This document shows positions 6,678 to 7,427 of a DNA stretch of 7,427 bases, piece by piece. The DNA lies in NCBI GenBank assembly GCA_025356185.1, contig JANXUN010000321.1, positions 1 through 7,427 on the forward strand, given 5' to 3'. Both the position numbers and the translations under genes were made by a program. Position 1 is the first letter of the stretch, and every line of letters starts with the position of its first letter. Under the pieces are notes generated by a model that worked only from the letters and a program-made list of their open reading frames with translations, searched no databases and had not been told where the DNA came from. This stretch comes from Gemmatimonadaceae bacterium (GTDB taxonomy: Bacteria > Gemmatimonadota > Gemmatimonadetes > Gemmatimonadales > Gemmatimonadaceae).

Positions 6678-7427
6678 CGACCTTCGGCGTGTCGACGACG
6701 CAGTTTGATACGTTGCTCGCGCGCGTGTCGCGTCGACTGCGCACGCGCACGGCGCTGCGCGGTGCGGCGATTGCCGTCGCACTCAACGCGCTATGGTGGA
6801 TCGGTCGCTGTGCCGACGAATCAACAAGCGATGTGTCGACGTCATGGCGCACACTTATTGTGATTGTCTTAACAAGTGCGGTGATCGGTGCTGCGCTCGG
6901 ATGGTGGACTGCGGCATCTCGTTCGCACGAAGTCGCCGCGCAGATCGAACGTCAAACGTCGCTCGCGCACAACCTGTTTATCACGGCGCAAGAGCTGCGC
7001 GTTGCGCCAATAGTCGGAACCTCGAGCGCGCACGCGTCACTCTCGAACGCATCACCCGCGAACACGTCACCCGCGAACACGTCACCCGCGACCGAATCGC
7101 ACGTCGCGTCACTGGTCATGCAGCGCGCCAATCAACTCGCGCAGTCAATCAATGCAGCCTCACTGTTTCCGTTGCAGCGACGCGCGCTTGAGCTCGCTGG
7201 TGCAGCAGCGTTGGCCGTGTTGATCCTTTTCATTACACGCAACAGCGCCGTTGCGTCGCGACTCGCACCAAGCCGCGCGGTTGCGGCACTCACTGGCAGC
7301 ATCGATATCTCCAGCATCAGTGTTCGCGTCACGCCACCGCGCTACACGCACCGTGACGCAACCACACTTCGCAATCCCGCGCGGGTCGATGTGCTGATAG
7401 GTAGCACGATCGCGTTGAGCGTGACGG
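6674..7427 (+). CDS. DUF4175-like large membrane protein, N-terminal part (runs off window)
   Basis: A GTG at 6674 overlaps the preceding TGA (GTGA) and opens a frame of 251 codons that continues past the window end with no stop. I assign it by content rather than by an ATG. Two N-terminal helices (about 28-46 and 60-80) are followed by a 90-residue polar segment with 'HEVAAQIERQTSLAHNLFIT' (85-104), a third helix (about 171-188), and then what looks like the start of an extracytoplasmic beta domain: 'ISVRVTPPRYTHRDATTL' (about 219-236) and 'NPARVDVLIGSTIALSVT' (to the window end). The pattern of tyrosine/threonine after a Pro-Pro, then Asn-Pro, then a Gly-Ser-Thr strand is like DUF4175-type proteins near MoxR clusters. 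The 90-residue segment contains a 15-bp tandem repeat. By topology the N-terminus is inside and the beta domain outside. Gene confident; family name tentative; 3' end missing. Confidence 0.8.
   Translation, partial: MTTFGVSTTQFDTLLARVSRRLRTRTALRGAAIAVALNALWWIGRCADESTSDVSTSWRTLIVIVLTSAVIGAALGWWTAASRSHEVAAQIERQTSLAHNLFITAQELRVAPIVGTSSAHASLSNASPANTSPANTSPATESHVASLVMQRANQLAQSINAASLFPLQRRALELAGAAALAVLILFITRNSAVASRLAPSRAVAALTGSIDISSISVRVTPPRYTHRDATTLRNPARVDVLIGSTIALSVT
7046..7090 (+). repeat. In-frame 15-bp tandem repeat (three units)
   Basis: Three adjacent 15-bp units lie at 7046-7060, 7061-7075 and 7076-7090. The last two are identical (AACACGTCACCCGCG); the first differs at two positions. They are in frame with the DUF4175-like gene and encode Asn-Ala-Ser-Pro-Ala, then Asn-Thr-Ser-Pro-Ala twice, at residues 125-139. 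The segment sits in a flexible stretch between transmembrane helices 2 and 3. Confidence 0.85.

Larger units (their letters stand above)
2483..7427 (+). other. Predicted operon: DUF1080, MoxR, DUF58, BatA-like, DUF4175-like
   Basis: Five genes run in the same direction with gaps of 3 nt and 11 nt, then overlaps of 4 nt (ATGA) and 4 nt (GTGA). No gap is large enough for a separate promoter plus leader, and I see no hairpin-plus-T-run terminator between them. The last two junctions suggest translational coupling, which would keep the DUF58, BatA-like and DUF4175-like proteins in fixed proportion. The operon continues beyond the window. Confidence 0.75.

Noticed and set aside
6793..7191. 132-codon ATG-initiated open frame inside the DUF4175-like gene
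   Set aside because: It is in a different frame from the one giving membrane helices and the beta-domain motif. Its product is Arg/Cys-rich without features.

Overview
The window is a gene-dense, GC-rich bacterial chromosomal segment (roughly 60% G+C by eye) with eight protein-coding genes, the last cut off by the window end. I see no rRNA, tRNA, CRISPR array, insertion sequence or phage gene. The most informative taxonomic clue is the TonB-family protein. Its short N-terminus with an 'LLES' motif, and its C-terminal domain with 'LFAIAVREALPRMKFAPAKR' followed by 'QLVEQKFTF', resemble orphan TonB-like proteins that I recall as common in Gemmatimonadota. Gemmatimonadota or a relative is therefore my best guess, at moderate confidence and by inference only.

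Left part (1-1488, + strand): a 3-hydroxyisobutyrate dehydrogenase-family oxidoreductase, probably NADP(H)-dependent, is followed after 2 nt by a predicted lipoprotein with one FKBP-type peptidyl-prolyl isomerase domain. The first gene's start codon lies inside a short heptanucleotide repeat at the window edge. Middle (1520-2248, - strand): a stand-alone TonB-family protein converges on the FKBP gene with only 31 bp between them. It diverges from the next + strand gene across about 230 bp, which should hold both promoters.

Right part (2483-7427, + strand): a tightly packed, probably single transcription unit. Its order is an exported DUF1080 (3-keto-disaccharide hydrolase-like) protein, a MoxR AAA+ ATPase, a DUF58 protein with an intact MIDAS motif, a BatA-type membrane protein with a degenerate MIDAS-like motif, and the N-terminal 251 codons of a large DUF4175-like membrane protein. 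Gaps are 3 nt and 11 nt, then ATGA and GTGA overlaps, which points to translational coupling. MoxR, DUF58 and BatA-like proteins form a known type of gene set, thought to be an ATP-driven chaperone or assembly apparatus with von Willebrand A-type partners at the inner membrane. The DUF1080 gene at the head of the operon is the unusual member, and one speculation is that it is a client or functional partner.

Nothing here clearly amounts to a new system. The points most worth a second look are the DUF1080-MoxR linkage, the damaged MIDAS in the BatA-like protein, the in-frame 15-bp repeats in the DUF4175-like gene, and the repeat surrounding the first gene's start.
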